Part shown: piece after piece, positions 43,369-51,914 of the stretch
Numbering within the stretch: position 1 is the stretch's first letter
Layout of the letters: the number at the start of each line of letters is the position of its first letter
From: Microbacterium dauci
GTDB taxonomy: Bacteria > Actinomycetota > Actinomycetes > Actinomycetales > Microbacteriaceae
Direction of reading: 5' to 3'
Assembly (NCBI RefSeq): GCF_030065535.1
Contig: NZ_JASJND010000004.1
Span: forward strand, 310,001-374,000
Length of the DNA: 64,000 nucleotides
The notes under the pieces: model-generated
What the model was told of the DNA's origin: nothing
The model's input: the letters and a program-made list of their open reading frames with translations, nothing else
Database searches by the model: none
Translations under genes and position numbers: made by a program

Positions 43369-44781
43369 TCAGCGCAGCTCGTCGACCAGGCTGTCGGCGA
43401 GGCCGGCGTAGGTCGCGGGGGTGAGCGCGAGCAGGCGCTGCTTGGCGGCGTCGCCGATGTCGAGGCCGTTCACGAACTCGGCCAGCTCCGGCGCACCGAC
43501 GCGGCGGCCACGGGTGAGGTCCTTGAGCAGCGCGTACGGGTCGGTGATCTGCGAGCGACCGGCGACGATCTCGGCGCGGACGACGGTCTGGATCGCCTCG
43601 GCGAGCACCTCCCAGTTCGCGTCGAGGTCGGCGAGGAGCACGTCGCGCGACAGCGAGATCTCCTTCAGGCCGCGCTGCAGGTTGTCGAGCGCCAGCAGCG
43701 AGTGGCCGAACGCGACGCCGATGTTGCGCTGCGTCGTCGAGTCGGTGAGGTCGCGCTGCATGCGCGAGGTCACGAGGGTGGATGCCAGGGTCGAGAGCAG
43801 GCCGCCCGACATCTCGAGGTTCGCCTCGGCGTTCTCGAACCGGATCGGGTTGATCTTGTGCGGCATCGTCGACGAGCCGGTGGCGCCCGCCACGGGGATC
43901 TGCGCGAAGAAGCCCATCGCGATGTAGGTCCAGATGTCGGTGGCGAGGTTGTGCAGGATGCCGCCGGCGTGACGCACGCGGTCGTAGAGCTCGACCTGCC
44001 AGTCGTGCGACTCGATCTGGGTCGTGAGCACGTTGAAGCCGAGGCCGAGGCCCTCGATGAACTCGCGGGTGAGCGCGGGCCAGTCGACGTCGGGCTCGGC
44101 GGCGAGGTGCGCCGACCAGGTGCCGGTGGCGCCCGAGAACTTCGCGAGGTACTCGCCGCCGGCGATCTGGCCGGCGACGCGCTGCAGACGCCACGCGAAG
44201 ACGGCGAGCTCCTTACCCATCGTCGACGGGGTCGCGGGCTGACCGTGGGTGCGCGAGAGCATGACGGCGTCGCGGTGCTCTTCGGCGAGGGCGGAGAGCG
44301 CGTCGATGACCGCGTGCAGCTTCGGCAGCCACACGTTCACGACGGCGCGCTGCACGGTGAGCGCGTACGACGTCGAGTTGATGTCCTCGCTCGTGCACGC
44401 GAAGTGGGTGAGCTCGGCGATGGCGTCGAGTCCGAGCGACGACAGGCGGTCGCGGACGAGGTACTCGATCGCCTTCACGTCGTGCCGGGTGACGGCCTCC
44501 TTCTCGGCGAGCCAGCCGATCTCGTCTGCGCCGAAGCCTTCGTACAGTTCACGCAGCGACGCCTTCTGCTCGTCGGTGAGCGGCGACGACCCGAAGAGCC
44601 CGCGGTCGGTGAGGGTGATGATCCACTCGACCTCGACCTCGACGCGGGCCCGGTTGAGGCCGGCCTCCGAGAGGTAATCGGCGAGGGGCGCGACAGCTGC
44701 CGCGTACCGTCCGTCAAGGGGACTCAGGGACATCGAGGGCAGGGAGGACACACGACTCCGATCGGGTGTGGGGGTGCTCAC
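43369..44781 (-). CDS. purB: Adenylosuccinate lyase
   Basis: A 470-residue enzyme of the fumarase superfamily, catalysing two beta-eliminations in purine synthesis (SAICAR to AICAR, adenylosuccinate to AMP). The N-terminus MSLSPLDGRYAAAVAPLADY and the signature loop TGSSTMPHKINPIRFENAEA are typical of the E. coli-like PurB class. I extend it to the GTG at 44781, which overlaps the phosphatase stop (GTGA); an internal ATG at 44733 is the alternative. It forms an operon with the upstream phosphatase. Confidence 0.95.
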   Translation of the reverse strand: MSTPTPDRSRVSSLPSMSLSPLDGRYAAAVAPLADYLSEAGLNRARVEVEVEWIITLTDRGLFGSSPLTDEQKASLRELYEGFGADEIGWLAEKEAVTRHDVKAIEYLVRDRLSSLGLDAIAELTHFACTSEDINSTSYALTVQRAVVNVWLPKLHAVIDALSALAEEHRDAVMLSRTHGQPATPSTMGKELAVFAWRLQRVAGQIAGGEYLAKFSGATGTWSAHLAAEPDVDWPALTREFIEGLGLGFNVLTTQIESHDWQVELYDRVRHAGGILHNLATDIWTYIAMGFFAQIPVAGATGSSTMPHKINPIRFENAEANLEMSGGLLSTLASTLVTSRMQRDLTDSTTQRNIGVAFGHSLLALDNLQRGLKEISLSRDVLLADLDANWEVLAEAIQTVVRAEIVAGRSQITDPYALLKDLTRGRRVGAPELAEFVNGLDIGDAAKQRLLALTPATYAGLADSLVDELR

Positions 44782-45278
44782 CGGCGAATCGCGGGTTCGA
44801 GCTGCCGGAAGAGCGCCCGGCTCGCACTCTCGATCATACCGAGCACGTCATCGAACATCTCGGGCCCGCCGTAGTAGGGGTCGGGCACGTCGAGCACCCC
44901 GTCGGCCCGCGCGTCGAAGGGCAGCAGCAGGCTGACCTTGTCGGTGTCGGCGGACGTGCGCGACCACTCCGTCAGCGCCCGCTCGTGCGACCGGTCGAGC
45001 GCGACGATCAGGTCGTTACGGTCGAAGTCGTCGAGGGTGAACTGCTTGGCGCGGTGCTTCGACCCGTCGAACCCGTGGCGCTCGAGTGCGGCGAGGGTGC
45101 GCGAGTCGGCGCGCTCGCCGACGTGCCATTCACCGGTCCCCGCGCTCGTCGACACGACGCGGTCGCCGAGTCCGGCTTGGTCGGCGAACCAGCGGAACAC
45201 CACCTCCGCCATCGGGGAGCGGCAGATGTTGCCGGTGCACACGAACACGACGCGGAACGGAGCATCGGACTGTGGCAC
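44778..45278 (-). CDS. Low-molecular-weight protein-tyrosine phosphatase
   Basis: A 166-residue phosphatase. The P-loop FVCTGNICRSPMAE contains the catalytic Cys and Arg, and the general-acid Asp is in VPDPYYGGPEMF. These enzymes dephosphorylate tyrosine on proteins, often in exopolysaccharide control. The start is a GTG (MPQSDAPFRVVFVCTGN). It is translationally coupled to purB, a pairing without an obvious functional link. Confidence 0.9.
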   Translation of the reverse strand: MPQSDAPFRVVFVCTGNICRSPMAEVVFRWFADQAGLGDRVVSTSAGTGEWHVGERADSRTLAALERHGFDGSKHRAKQFTLDDFDRNDLIVALDRSHERALTEWSRTSADTDKVSLLLPFDARADGVLDVPDPYYGGPEMFDDVLGMIESASRALFRQLEPAIRR

Positions 45279-45391
45279 CACTCCATTGTGGTGATCTGCG
45301 GGCGTTCTGCACAGATGAGCTTCGCGCGGTGGCATCCACCGACCGCATCGGACCCGTCGATCGACGGATGCCGCGCGGCCAGCATTTCGGC

Positions 45392-45691
45392 ATGACGAAC
45401 GTCGCGCCGCTTCCCGAGATCCCTGGCGCGTGGGCCGTACCCGCGGACGTCGCAGCACCCGCGATCCGCTCTGCGCTCGTGCCGCTGACCCGGGCGCAGA
45501 GCGAGGCGTTCGACCTGCACGTCGGTGCGTTGCGCGTGGCAAGGGTCACCGACTGGCAGTCGTCCGCGGCGGAGGTGTTCCGTGCGACGGTCGGCGAGTG
45601 GGTGGCCGAGATCGCCCGGGTGGCCCTCGACCTCGACATCGCGGCGGGCGAACTGCGGGCCGAAGCCGAACGACTCGAGCGTGGGTTCTGA
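45392..45691 (+). CDS. Small WXG100-like helical protein
   Basis: A 99-residue protein starting MTNVAPLPEIPGAWAVPADV. The second half is helical with the pattern DWQSSAAEVFRATVGEWVAE, resembling the WxSxAAxxFR turn of ESX/WXG100-type proteins, then a long amphipathic helix ending ELRAEAERLERGF. Its stop overlaps the ATG of the hydrolase gene (TGATG), so the two are co-translated and may interact. Secretion is inferred only. Confidence 0.6.
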   Translation: MTNVAPLPEIPGAWAVPADVAAPAIRSALVPLTRAQSEAFDLHVGALRVARVTDWQSSAAEVFRATVGEWVAEIARVALDLDIAAGELRAEAERLERGF

Positions 45692-46977
45692 TGGCGGACG
45701 GCGACTGGGACATCCGCAGCGGACGCATCATCGCCGTCGACCCCGAAACCCTCCGTCACGCCGCCGGGCTGCTCGATGTGCTCGAGACGGATGCCGCGCG
45801 CCTGCACGCCTCGCTCGCCGAGGCGCAGTCGACGTTGTACGCCTCGACGTCGGGGTGGCGCGTGCATCCGCTCGTGGACCGCACTGCGGCGCTGACGCAG
45901 CGCGCGGCGTCGCTCGCGGGCACGCTGCGGATCCTCGCGACGGCTTACGAGCTCGTCGAGCTCGAGGCTGCCCGCACGGCTGCGCTCGTCGTCGGCGACC
46001 GTGATGCGGCGCGGATTCTCGCCGAGCGCGCTTCGCAACTCGCTGCCGCGGCACCGGTACCGGCCGCGCTCGCCGACGAGCTCCGCAGCACCGCCCCGAG
46101 CCCGCACGCCGACATTCTCGGGCAACTGGCGCTCACTTCCGCGGTCGCCGGCGGCGGCGTCCTCGTTGCCGGCGCCGGTCTCCTGGGACTCGTGCGCGAC
46201 CTGGACCGTGGTCGGGTGCACGCCCACGCGCGCACCGTCGGTACGGCCGCCGCGCCGCGGGTCTCGCTGGTCGAGCAGGGCACCGCGGCCGCACCCACGT
46301 CGCTCCGCGACGTCGCCGCCCGCATCCCGGGGACCTCGGGCGGCGGCATCCGAGTTGAGCGGTACTCGATGCCGCAGGGCGGGCAGCGCTTCGCGCTGTA
46401 TCTCACCGGAACGCGCGCGATCGGCGGCACGGAGGTCTTCGACATGGGCTCGAACCTCGACCTGTACGGCGGTCGCGACGCGTCATCGCTCGCGGCGGCG
46501 CGGATCGCGCTCGAGCGATCGGGTGCGAAGCCCGGCGACACGGTGCTGCTCGCGGGGCACTCGCAGGGCGCGATGGCGGTCTCGCACCTCGCCCTCGACA
46601 GCGAGTACGACGTCACGGCGATGATCGGCTTCGGCAACCCGATCCAGGCCGACCTCGGCCAGGGCACCCTGCAGGTCGACGTGCGGCACACCGACGACCC
46701 GGTGTCGGCCCTCGCGCTCGGCGGGCACGATGCGACCATCGGCGCGCCCGGCAGCTTCGTCGCCGAGCGCTCCGCCGATCCGCTGCCGTCGCTCGGCGAC
46801 CTCACCGCGCAGGTGCACCACCTCGACGCGTACGTCGAATCGGCGGAGCAGCTCGACGCGTCGAGCGATCCGCGACTGGACGGCGTCCGCGAACGGCTCG
46901 CGGGGTTCGACGGCGCAGCATCCGTCGACGTGTTCGTCTACGACGCGGTCAGCGCTTCGTCTGCGGACGAAGGATGA
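45691..46977 (+). CDS. ESX-type helical domain plus alpha/beta hydrolase
   Basis: A 428-residue protein. Residues of about 15-130 are helical (PETLRHAAGLLDVLETDAAR, SGWRVHPLVDRTAALTQRAA) like WXG/LXG presentation domains. A hydrophobic segment (TSAVAGGGVLVAGAGLLGLV) lies near 150-170. The C-terminal lipase-like domain has the nucleophile elbow LLAGHSQGAMAVSHL (Ser near residue 290) and a later His-containing segment. The architecture resembles actinobacterial DUF1023-type surface or secreted hydrolases. The partner is the small gene upstream. Its 3' end overlaps the convergent holin-like gene by 29 bases. Confidence 0.7.
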   Translation: MADGDWDIRSGRIIAVDPETLRHAAGLLDVLETDAARLHASLAEAQSTLYASTSGWRVHPLVDRTAALTQRAASLAGTLRILATAYELVELEAARTAALVVGDRDAARILAERASQLAAAAPVPAALADELRSTAPSPHADILGQLALTSAVAGGGVLVAGAGLLGLVRDLDRGRVHAHARTVGTAAAPRVSLVEQGTAAAPTSLRDVAARIPGTSGGGIRVERYSMPQGGQRFALYLTGTRAIGGTEVFDMGSNLDLYGGRDASSLAAARIALERSGAKPGDTVLLAGHSQGAMAVSHLALDSEYDVTAMIGFGNPIQADLGQGTLQVDVRHTDDPVSALALGGHDATIGAPGSFVAERSADPLPSLGDLTAQVHHLDAYVESAEQLDASSDPRLDGVRERLAGFDGAASVDVFVYDAVSASSADEG

Positions 46978-47341
46978 TGCCGAAGATCCAGTTGATGATC
47001 GAGATGACCAGCGCCGCGACGACGCCCAGCCAGAAGCTCTCGACCGTAAGACCCCAGCCCCACCACTCGGTGAACCAGCCGGTGAGCCAGAACAGGAAGC
47101 CGTTGATGATCAGCGAGATCAGGCCGAGCGTGAGGATGTAGAGCGGGAAGGCCAGGACCTTCAGCACTGTGCCGATGACGGTGTTCACGATCGCGAAGAC
47201 GGCGGCGACTGCGAGCAGCGAGATGACGAGCTGCAGCGTCTCGCCGGGTGCGAACGGGGTGACCTGCACGCGCAGCGGTTCGATCAGGGTGACGACCCAG
47301 ATCGCGAACGCGTTGATCACGACGCGGATGATGAAGCGCAT
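46949..47341 (-). CDS. Phage-holin-superfamily IV membrane protein (PF04020)
   Basis: A 130-residue protein with four helices: [60 protein letters not shown] and a last pair ending [16 protein letters not shown]. It matches the widespread four-TM holin-like family found on bacterial chromosomes. Despite the name there is no prophage here; the role is unknown. Confidence 0.87.
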   Translation of the reverse strand: MRFIIRVVINAFAIWVVTLIEPLRVQVTPFAPGETLQLVISLLAVAAVFAIVNTVIGTVLKVLAFPLYILTLGLISLIINGFLFWLTGWFTEWWGWGLTVESFWLGVVAALVISIINWIFGIILRPQTKR

Positions 47342-47409
47342 GCGGGCAGTCTCCCACGCCCGATGCCGCGCGCCCAGGGACTTGCGCGGACGCTCGTAGA
47401 CTGTCGCGG

Positions 47410-48474
47410 GTGACCGATATCCCCGTCCGGGTCCGCCCCGAGATCGCCGCACTCCCGTCGTACAAGCAGGGCAAGCAGGCCGGCGCCTCGGCGTTCAAGC
47501 TCTCGAGCAACGAGAACCCGTTCGACCCGCTGCCGAGCGTCGTCGCCGCGGTGCAGGACGCGACGACCTTCAACCGGTATCCCGACGCCCTCGCCGGACG
47601 TCTCCGTGCGCGCCTGGCCGAGCGGTTCGGCGTGAGCGACGACCACGTGCACGTCGCCGCCGGATCGGTCTCGATCCTGTACCAGCTGGCGCAGGCCGCG
47701 GCATCCGTCGGCGATGAGATCGTCCTGCCGTGGCGCTCGTTCGAGGCATACCCGGGCATCGTCACCGTGACGGGCGCGACGCCGGTGATGGTGCCGTTGA
47801 CGGATGCCGCGGCGAACGACCTGCCTGCGCTGGCCGCCGCAGTCACCGATCGCACCCGCGCGGTCTTCGTCTGCACGCCGAACAACCCGACCGGTGCGGT
47901 CGTCTCGCAGGCCGACTTCGACGCGTTCGTCGCGGCCGTCCCGAGCGACGTGTTGATCGTCCTCGACGAGGCGTACGCCGAGTTCGTGACCGACCCGGCC
48001 GCCGTGAACGGCGTCACGGTCGTGGCCGCCGGGCACCCCAACGTCGTGCTGCTGCGCACATTCTCGAAGGCCTACGGGCTCGCGGGCCTCCGCATCGGCT
48101 ACGCGATCGGGCACCCCCGCATCCTCGATGCGGCCCGCAGCGCCGGCATCCCGCTGTCGGTGACCGCGCAGGCCGAGGCCGCCGCACTCGCGAGCCTCGA
48201 CGCCGAAGACGAGCTGCGCGCTCGCGTCGCGATCGTGGCGGAACGCCGGGACGCGCTCATCGCACGCTTGCGCGACGCCGGGTGGGACGTCCCGGCCGCG
48301 CAGGGCAACTTCGTGTGGCTGCCCGCCGGTGAGCGCGCCCTCGAGGTCGCGGCGGTGTTCGAGGCCGCCGACCTGGTCGTGCGTCCGTTCGCCGGCGACG
48401 GCGTGCGCATCTCGGTCGGCGAGGCCGAGTCGCTGCGGCGGATCGTCGACATCGCGGCATCCGTCGCCCCCTGA
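47410..48474 (+). CDS. hisC: Histidinol-phosphate / aromatic aminotransferase
   Basis: A 354-residue fold-type I PLP enzyme starting at GTG. Conserved features are [35 protein letters not shown] and the Schiff-base lysine in [20 protein letters not shown]. It transaminates histidinol phosphate or aromatic amino acids. It is isolated from other his genes, as in actinobacteria with a second copy (hisC2/pat), so aromatic amino acid transamination is plausible. Confidence 0.92.
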   Translation: MTDIPVRVRPEIAALPSYKQGKQAGASAFKLSSNENPFDPLPSVVAAVQDATTFNRYPDALAGRLRARLAERFGVSDDHVHVAAGSVSILYQLAQAAASVGDEIVLPWRSFEAYPGIVTVTGATPVMVPLTDAAANDLPALAAAVTDRTRAVFVCTPNNPTGAVVSQADFDAFVAAVPSDVLIVLDEAYAEFVTDPAAVNGVTVVAAGHPNVVLLRTFSKAYGLAGLRIGYAIGHPRILDAARSAGIPLSVTAQAEAAALASLDAEDELRARVAIVAERRDALIARLRDAGWDVPAAQGNFVWLPAGERALEVAAVFEAADLVVRPFAGDGVRISVGEAESLRRIVDIAASVAP

Positions 48475-48487
48475 GGGCGCACCCGCG

Positions 48488-49936
48488 TCAGCGGCGCTTT
48501 CGGTTGGTGAAGAGCGTCTCGGTCTGCTCGAGCTCCATCCCCTTCGTCTCGGGCACGCGCCACGCCACGTAGACGAACGACAGGGCCGCGAACAGCGCGT
48601 ACATGCCGTACGTGATCGGCAGCGACCAGCCCGACATCGCGGGGAACGACACCGTGATGAGGAAGTTGGCGATCCACTGCGCGCCCGCCGCGACGCCGAG
48701 CGCCTTGCCGCGGATGCGGCTCGGGAAGATCTCGCCGAGCAGCACCCACACGAGCGGTCCCCACGAGGCACCGAAGCCGACGACGAACAGGTTCGCCGCG
48801 ACGAGCGCGATGGGTCCCCATGCGCCGGGCAGCGAGACTTCGCCGTCGACCGTTTCGGCGAACGCGAAGGCGAGCGCCATGGTCGCGAGCGACAGCGTCA
48901 TGAGCACCGAGCCGGTGAGCAGGATGGGCTTGCGGCCGACGCGGTCGACCAACCAGATGGCGATGAGGGTCACGACGACGTTCGTGATCGAGGTGATCAC
49001 GCTGATGAACAGCGAGTCGCTCTCGTCGAACCCGACCGCCTTCCAGAGGGTCGTGGAGTAGTAGAAGATCACGTTGATGCCGACGAACTGCTGGAACGTC
49101 GACAGGATGATGCCGACCCAGACGATGCCCTGCAGGCCGAGGACGGGGCCGCGCAGCGACGCGCCCTTGCTCTTGCGGTCCGCGTCGATCGCCGAGCGGA
49201 TCTCGTTGACGGACTTGTCGAGGTCGGCCTCGGGCACGAGCCGCGCGAAGATCTCGCGGGCCTCGTCGGTGCGGCCCTTCGCGAGCAGATACCGCGGCGA
49301 CTCGGGCATCGTGAACGCGAGCACGCCGTAGACCGCGGCGGGCACGATCCCGACGAGGAACATCCAGCGCCAGGCCTCCAGCCCCCACCACAGCTGCTCG
49401 GCTGCACCGCCCGCGGAGTTCGCGAGCACGGCATCCGAGAGCAAGGCGGCGAAGATGCCGAGCGTGATCGCGAGCTGCTGGAGTGAGGCGAGACCACCGC
49501 GGATCTGTCGCGGTGCGATCTCGGCGATGTAGGCGGGCGCCACAACCGACGCGATGCCGATGCCGATACCGCCGACGACGCGCCAGATGATGAGATCGGG
49601 CACGCTGAACGTCAGGCCGGAACCCACCGACGACACGAGGAACATCACGGCGCCGAGCATCATCGTCTTCAAGCGGCCCCAGCGGTCCGACAGACCGCCG
49701 GCGAGCACCGCGCCGACCGCGCAGCCGAGCAGCGCGACCGCCACGACGAAGCCCGTGAGCACCGGGTCGAGCTCGAAGTTGCCCGAGATCGCATCGACCG
49801 CGCCGTTGATCACCGACGAGTCGAAGCCGAACAGGAAGCCGCCCACCGCGGCGGCGACCGACAGGCCGATCGCCCGCCGTCCGTAGGGGCTCTTCAACGA
49901 GAATGCGTCGGCGGGGATCGTTCCTGTCTTACTCAC
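48488..49936 (-). CDS. Sugar/H+ symporter, MFS
   Basis: A 482-residue twelve-helix transporter starting at GTG. Signatures include GFDSSVINGAVDAI, GGLSDRWGRLKTMM, PESPRYLLAKGRTDEA, the sugar-contact FQQFVGINVIFYYS and PETKGMELEQTE. It imports a hexose or pentose. In the 170-base upstream region GCGAGCGCTTTCTC (about 50044-50057) has an AGCGCT core like LacI-family operators, a weak observation. The truncated lacI gene lies immediately beyond, on the same strand. Confidence 0.92.
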   Translation of the reverse strand: MSKTGTIPADAFSLKSPYGRRAIGLSVAAAVGGFLFGFDSSVINGAVDAISGNFELDPVLTGFVVAVALLGCAVGAVLAGGLSDRWGRLKTMMLGAVMFLVSSVGSGLTFSVPDLIIWRVVGGIGIGIASVVAPAYIAEIAPRQIRGGLASLQQLAITLGIFAALLSDAVLANSAGGAAEQLWWGLEAWRWMFLVGIVPAAVYGVLAFTMPESPRYLLAKGRTDEAREIFARLVPEADLDKSVNEIRSAIDADRKSKGASLRGPVLGLQGIVWVGIILSTFQQFVGINVIFYYSTTLWKAVGFDESDSLFISVITSITNVVVTLIAIWLVDRVGRKPILLTGSVLMTLSLATMALAFAFAETVDGEVSLPGAWGPIALVAANLFVVGFGASWGPLVWVLLGEIFPSRIRGKALGVAAGAQWIANFLITVSFPAMSGWSLPITYGMYALFAALSFVYVAWRVPETKGMELEQTETLFTNRKRR

Positions 49937-50104
49937 TCGGACGAGGGTACGCCCTCTCGACGGGGCATGGCCGCCGTTGCGCGCGTGACGAAAACCGATA
50001 CGGGTGGCGGTTGATCGCCGCTCGCCTGTCGCAAACGGCGGTGGCGAGCGCTTTCTCATCGGAACCTCCTCGTTCCTCGGGTGGGGGCGACTCGCGCCCG
50101 GGTC

Positions 50105-50692
50105 TCAGTCGGTGATCGCGTCGGGGTCGGCTGCGCACCCGCACGACTCGCGGATCACGAGCCGGGTCGGCAGCACCGTGCGAGGGTCGAGGGTCTCGCC
50201 GAGGGCGCCGGCGGCGGCGCGCGCGCCGAGCTCGGCGACCGGCTGATGCACCGTGGTCAGGCGGGGCGAGGCGATCTCGGCGAGCGACTGGTCATCGAAG
50301 CCGGTGATCGCGACGTCCTGCGGGATGCGGTGGCCGAGGCCGGGCAGCGTCGCGAGCAGCCCGATCGCGAGTTCGTCGTTCGCGCAGACGAGGGCGTCGG
50401 GGAGTCCGGTCTCGTGCACCTGACGGGCGGCGAGGGTGCCGCTGCGGACGTCGAGTCCGTACCGCAGCGGATCGCCCGCTTCGCCGAGGCCCGCTGCGCG
50501 CAGCGCGTCGAGGAAGCCCTCGTACCGCAGCGTGGTGTCGGGCGATCCGGCCGGCTCGCCGACGAACGAGAGCCGGCGATGGCCGTGCACCTCGATGAGG
50601 TGGCGGGTGAGCTCCGCGGCGGCGCTGTGTCCGTCGGCCAGAACCGCCGGAGCGTCGTCGCTCTCGCCGGCGACCACCACGACGCGGCCGGC
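50105..50692 (-). pseudogene. lacI-family regulator, 5' half deleted
   Basis: About 195 codons encode the C-terminal effector domain of a LacI/GalR repressor: ESDDAPAVLADGHSAAAELT, HRRLSFVGEPAGSPDTTLRY, PDALVCANDELAIGLLA and AITGFDDQSLAEIASP, ending RLVIRESCGC. The helix-turn-helix and first part of the periplasmic-binding fold are missing. The reading stops making sense at about 50692, where an oppositely oriented oxidoreductase fragment begins. Without the HTH it cannot regulate DNA. Confidence 0.88.
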
Positions 50693-51006
50693 CCGCCCTC
50701 CTCAAGGGCTGGATCGATCGGGTGTTCGCGAACGGGTGGGCCTTCGGCGTCGGCGAGGGCGGCGGCATCCGTCCCGGACTCGGCAGGCTCACGGTGCACC
50801 TGGTGCCCGTCGCGGGATCGGATGCTGCGCTCTACGAGCGGCGCGGGTACGACCGCGCCTTCGCGACCCAGATCGAGACCGGCATCCTCGACTACTGCGA
50901 GGTGCGTCGCGGGCGGACCGAGTTCCTCTACGACGCGGATGCCGGTGGTGCCGCCGCTGACGTCGATGTCGTCGTCGCGCGCATCGCCGCCGCGGTCCGC
51001 GCCTGA
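50692..51006 (+). pseudogene. NAD(P)H oxidoreductase (flavodoxin-like), 5' half deleted
   Basis: About 104 codons encode the C-terminal half of a KefG/MdaB-like NAD(P)H:quinone oxidoreductase. The fragment starts at PALLKGWIDRVFANGWAFGV, part of the conserved active-site region, and ends VARIAAAVRA. The flavin-binding N-terminus is absent. It abuts the decapitated lacI fragment directly; both lost their 5' ends at the same junction. It contains the last two GGATGCC-type motifs before a long motif-free stretch. Confidence 0.85.
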
Positions 51007-51371
51007 CGCTGCGGGAGGGTCCCCGGGCCCGAACCGCGGGGGGAGGTCGGCTCGACGGCCCGGGGCTCCCGGACGCGTCGCCATGACAGGGGAGACGCGA
51101 TTCCGCGCGGACGACCCGGGGCTGGGTTGCCCGCGAGGATACGCGTGCATCCGCCCGAGCGGAAGGGGTGAGACCCGGCTGGAGGGGGGTCTCCCCCGGA
51201 CCCCAGCCGGGTCGTGGTGCTGTTCCGGGGCCCGCGTGCAGAAACGCCCTTGTCCCCCAGAGGCCAATCCGAGTGCGGGCAAACCAGCAGCACGTGAGAA
51301 TCTACTCACGTGGGGCGACGTTCTTGTCCCCCTTCCGGGGGACAAGCCTCGTGTGGTGAAACTTTCGGCGC
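51007..51371. other. 365-base non-coding region with several hairpins
   Basis: No gene is supported. Stems seen: CCCCGGGCC/GGCCCGGGG (51021-51065), GACCCGGCTGG/CCAGCCGGGTC (51172-51213), CACGTGAG/CTCACGTG (51291-51312) and CTTGTCCCCC/GGGGGACAAG (51323-51346, four-base loop). A second copy of CTTGTCCCCC at 51249-51258 could pair with the same right arm, giving two mutually exclusive folds. The last hairpin may terminate the GIY-YIG gene on the minus strand. Confidence 0.6.
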
Positions 51372-51803
51372 CTACGAGGATCGGCGTCGGAACGCGTCGC
51401 CGAGCCAGCGGTCGTAGGCCGCCCACGGGTCGCCGATGCGCTCTCGCACGGCGTCGATGTGCGCCGCGAGCACCCCGGTGAGCGTGAACCATTCGCCGCC
51501 CTCGCGAAGCTCGGCGAACTCGCGGTGCCGCTGCTGTTCCAGAGCGCGGTCGCCCGATTCGAAGGCCAGCAGCTCATCGTGCATGATCGCGGCCAACCGG
51601 CGCCGTGGCGTCGCCGACGTGCCGATCTTCACGCGGTCGCGGTACCGCAGGTAGTAGACGACGTCGATCCGCGGCGGCGGGATGTCGGGGTCGGGGGCGT
51701 CGCCCAGCCGCCATCCGCAGCGCGTGCAGTACCAGGCGTCGTCGTGGCGCTCGCCGATCGTGCCGCCGCAGAGGCGGCAGCGCGAGCGCAGGGCATCGGA
51801 CAC
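51372..51803 (-). CDS. Zinc ribbon plus GIY-YIG nuclease-like protein
   Basis: A 143-residue protein starting at GTG. The N-terminal zinc ribbon is CRLCGGTIGERHDDAWYCTR followed by CGW. The remainder is a Mug113-like GIY-YIG domain: VVYYLRYRDRVKIGTSATPR with the YY and KIG motifs, RRLAAIMHDELLAFE, and the late conserved EGGEWFTL. It may be a small nuclease or a phage-derived DNA-binding protein. It is intact while all its neighbours are broken, and sits between convergent fragments. Confidence 0.8.
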   Translation of the reverse strand: MSDALRSRCRLCGGTIGERHDDAWYCTRCGWRLGDAPDPDIPPPRIDVVYYLRYRDRVKIGTSATPRRRLAAIMHDELLAFESGDRALEQQRHREFAELREGGEWFTLTGVLAAHIDAVRERIGDPWAAYDRWLGDAFRRRSS

Positions 51804-51863
51804 GTGAGCATGGTGGCATCGACGGCCGACACCCTGTCGATGTCGACGTATGCCCGGCCTGGA

Positions 51864-51908
51864 TGTAACCGGATACATCGGGTACAGCCCCCGTGGTAAC
51901 CGGTTACC
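51864..51908. promoter_or_regulatory. Two phased LacI-type operators before the amylase remnant
   Basis: GGTAACCGGTTACC (51895-51908) is a perfect 14-bp palindrome with a central CG, and TGTAACCGGATACA (51864-51877) is a near-palindrome sharing GTAACCGG. Their centres are 31 bp apart, about three helical turns. LacI/GalR proteins use such CG-centred sites; the truncated lacI nearby could have been the partner. Confidence 0.65.
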
Positions 51909-51914
51909 TAACCT

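Noticed and set aside
46949..47341. Prophage remnant because of the holin-family protein
   Set aside because: The four-TM PF04020 family is chromosomal in many actinobacteria, and no lysin, integrase or structural phage gene lies nearby.
51172..51346. RNase P, tmRNA or 6S RNA
   Set aside because: The hairpins lack the conserved cores of these RNAs, so only a structured region is reported.
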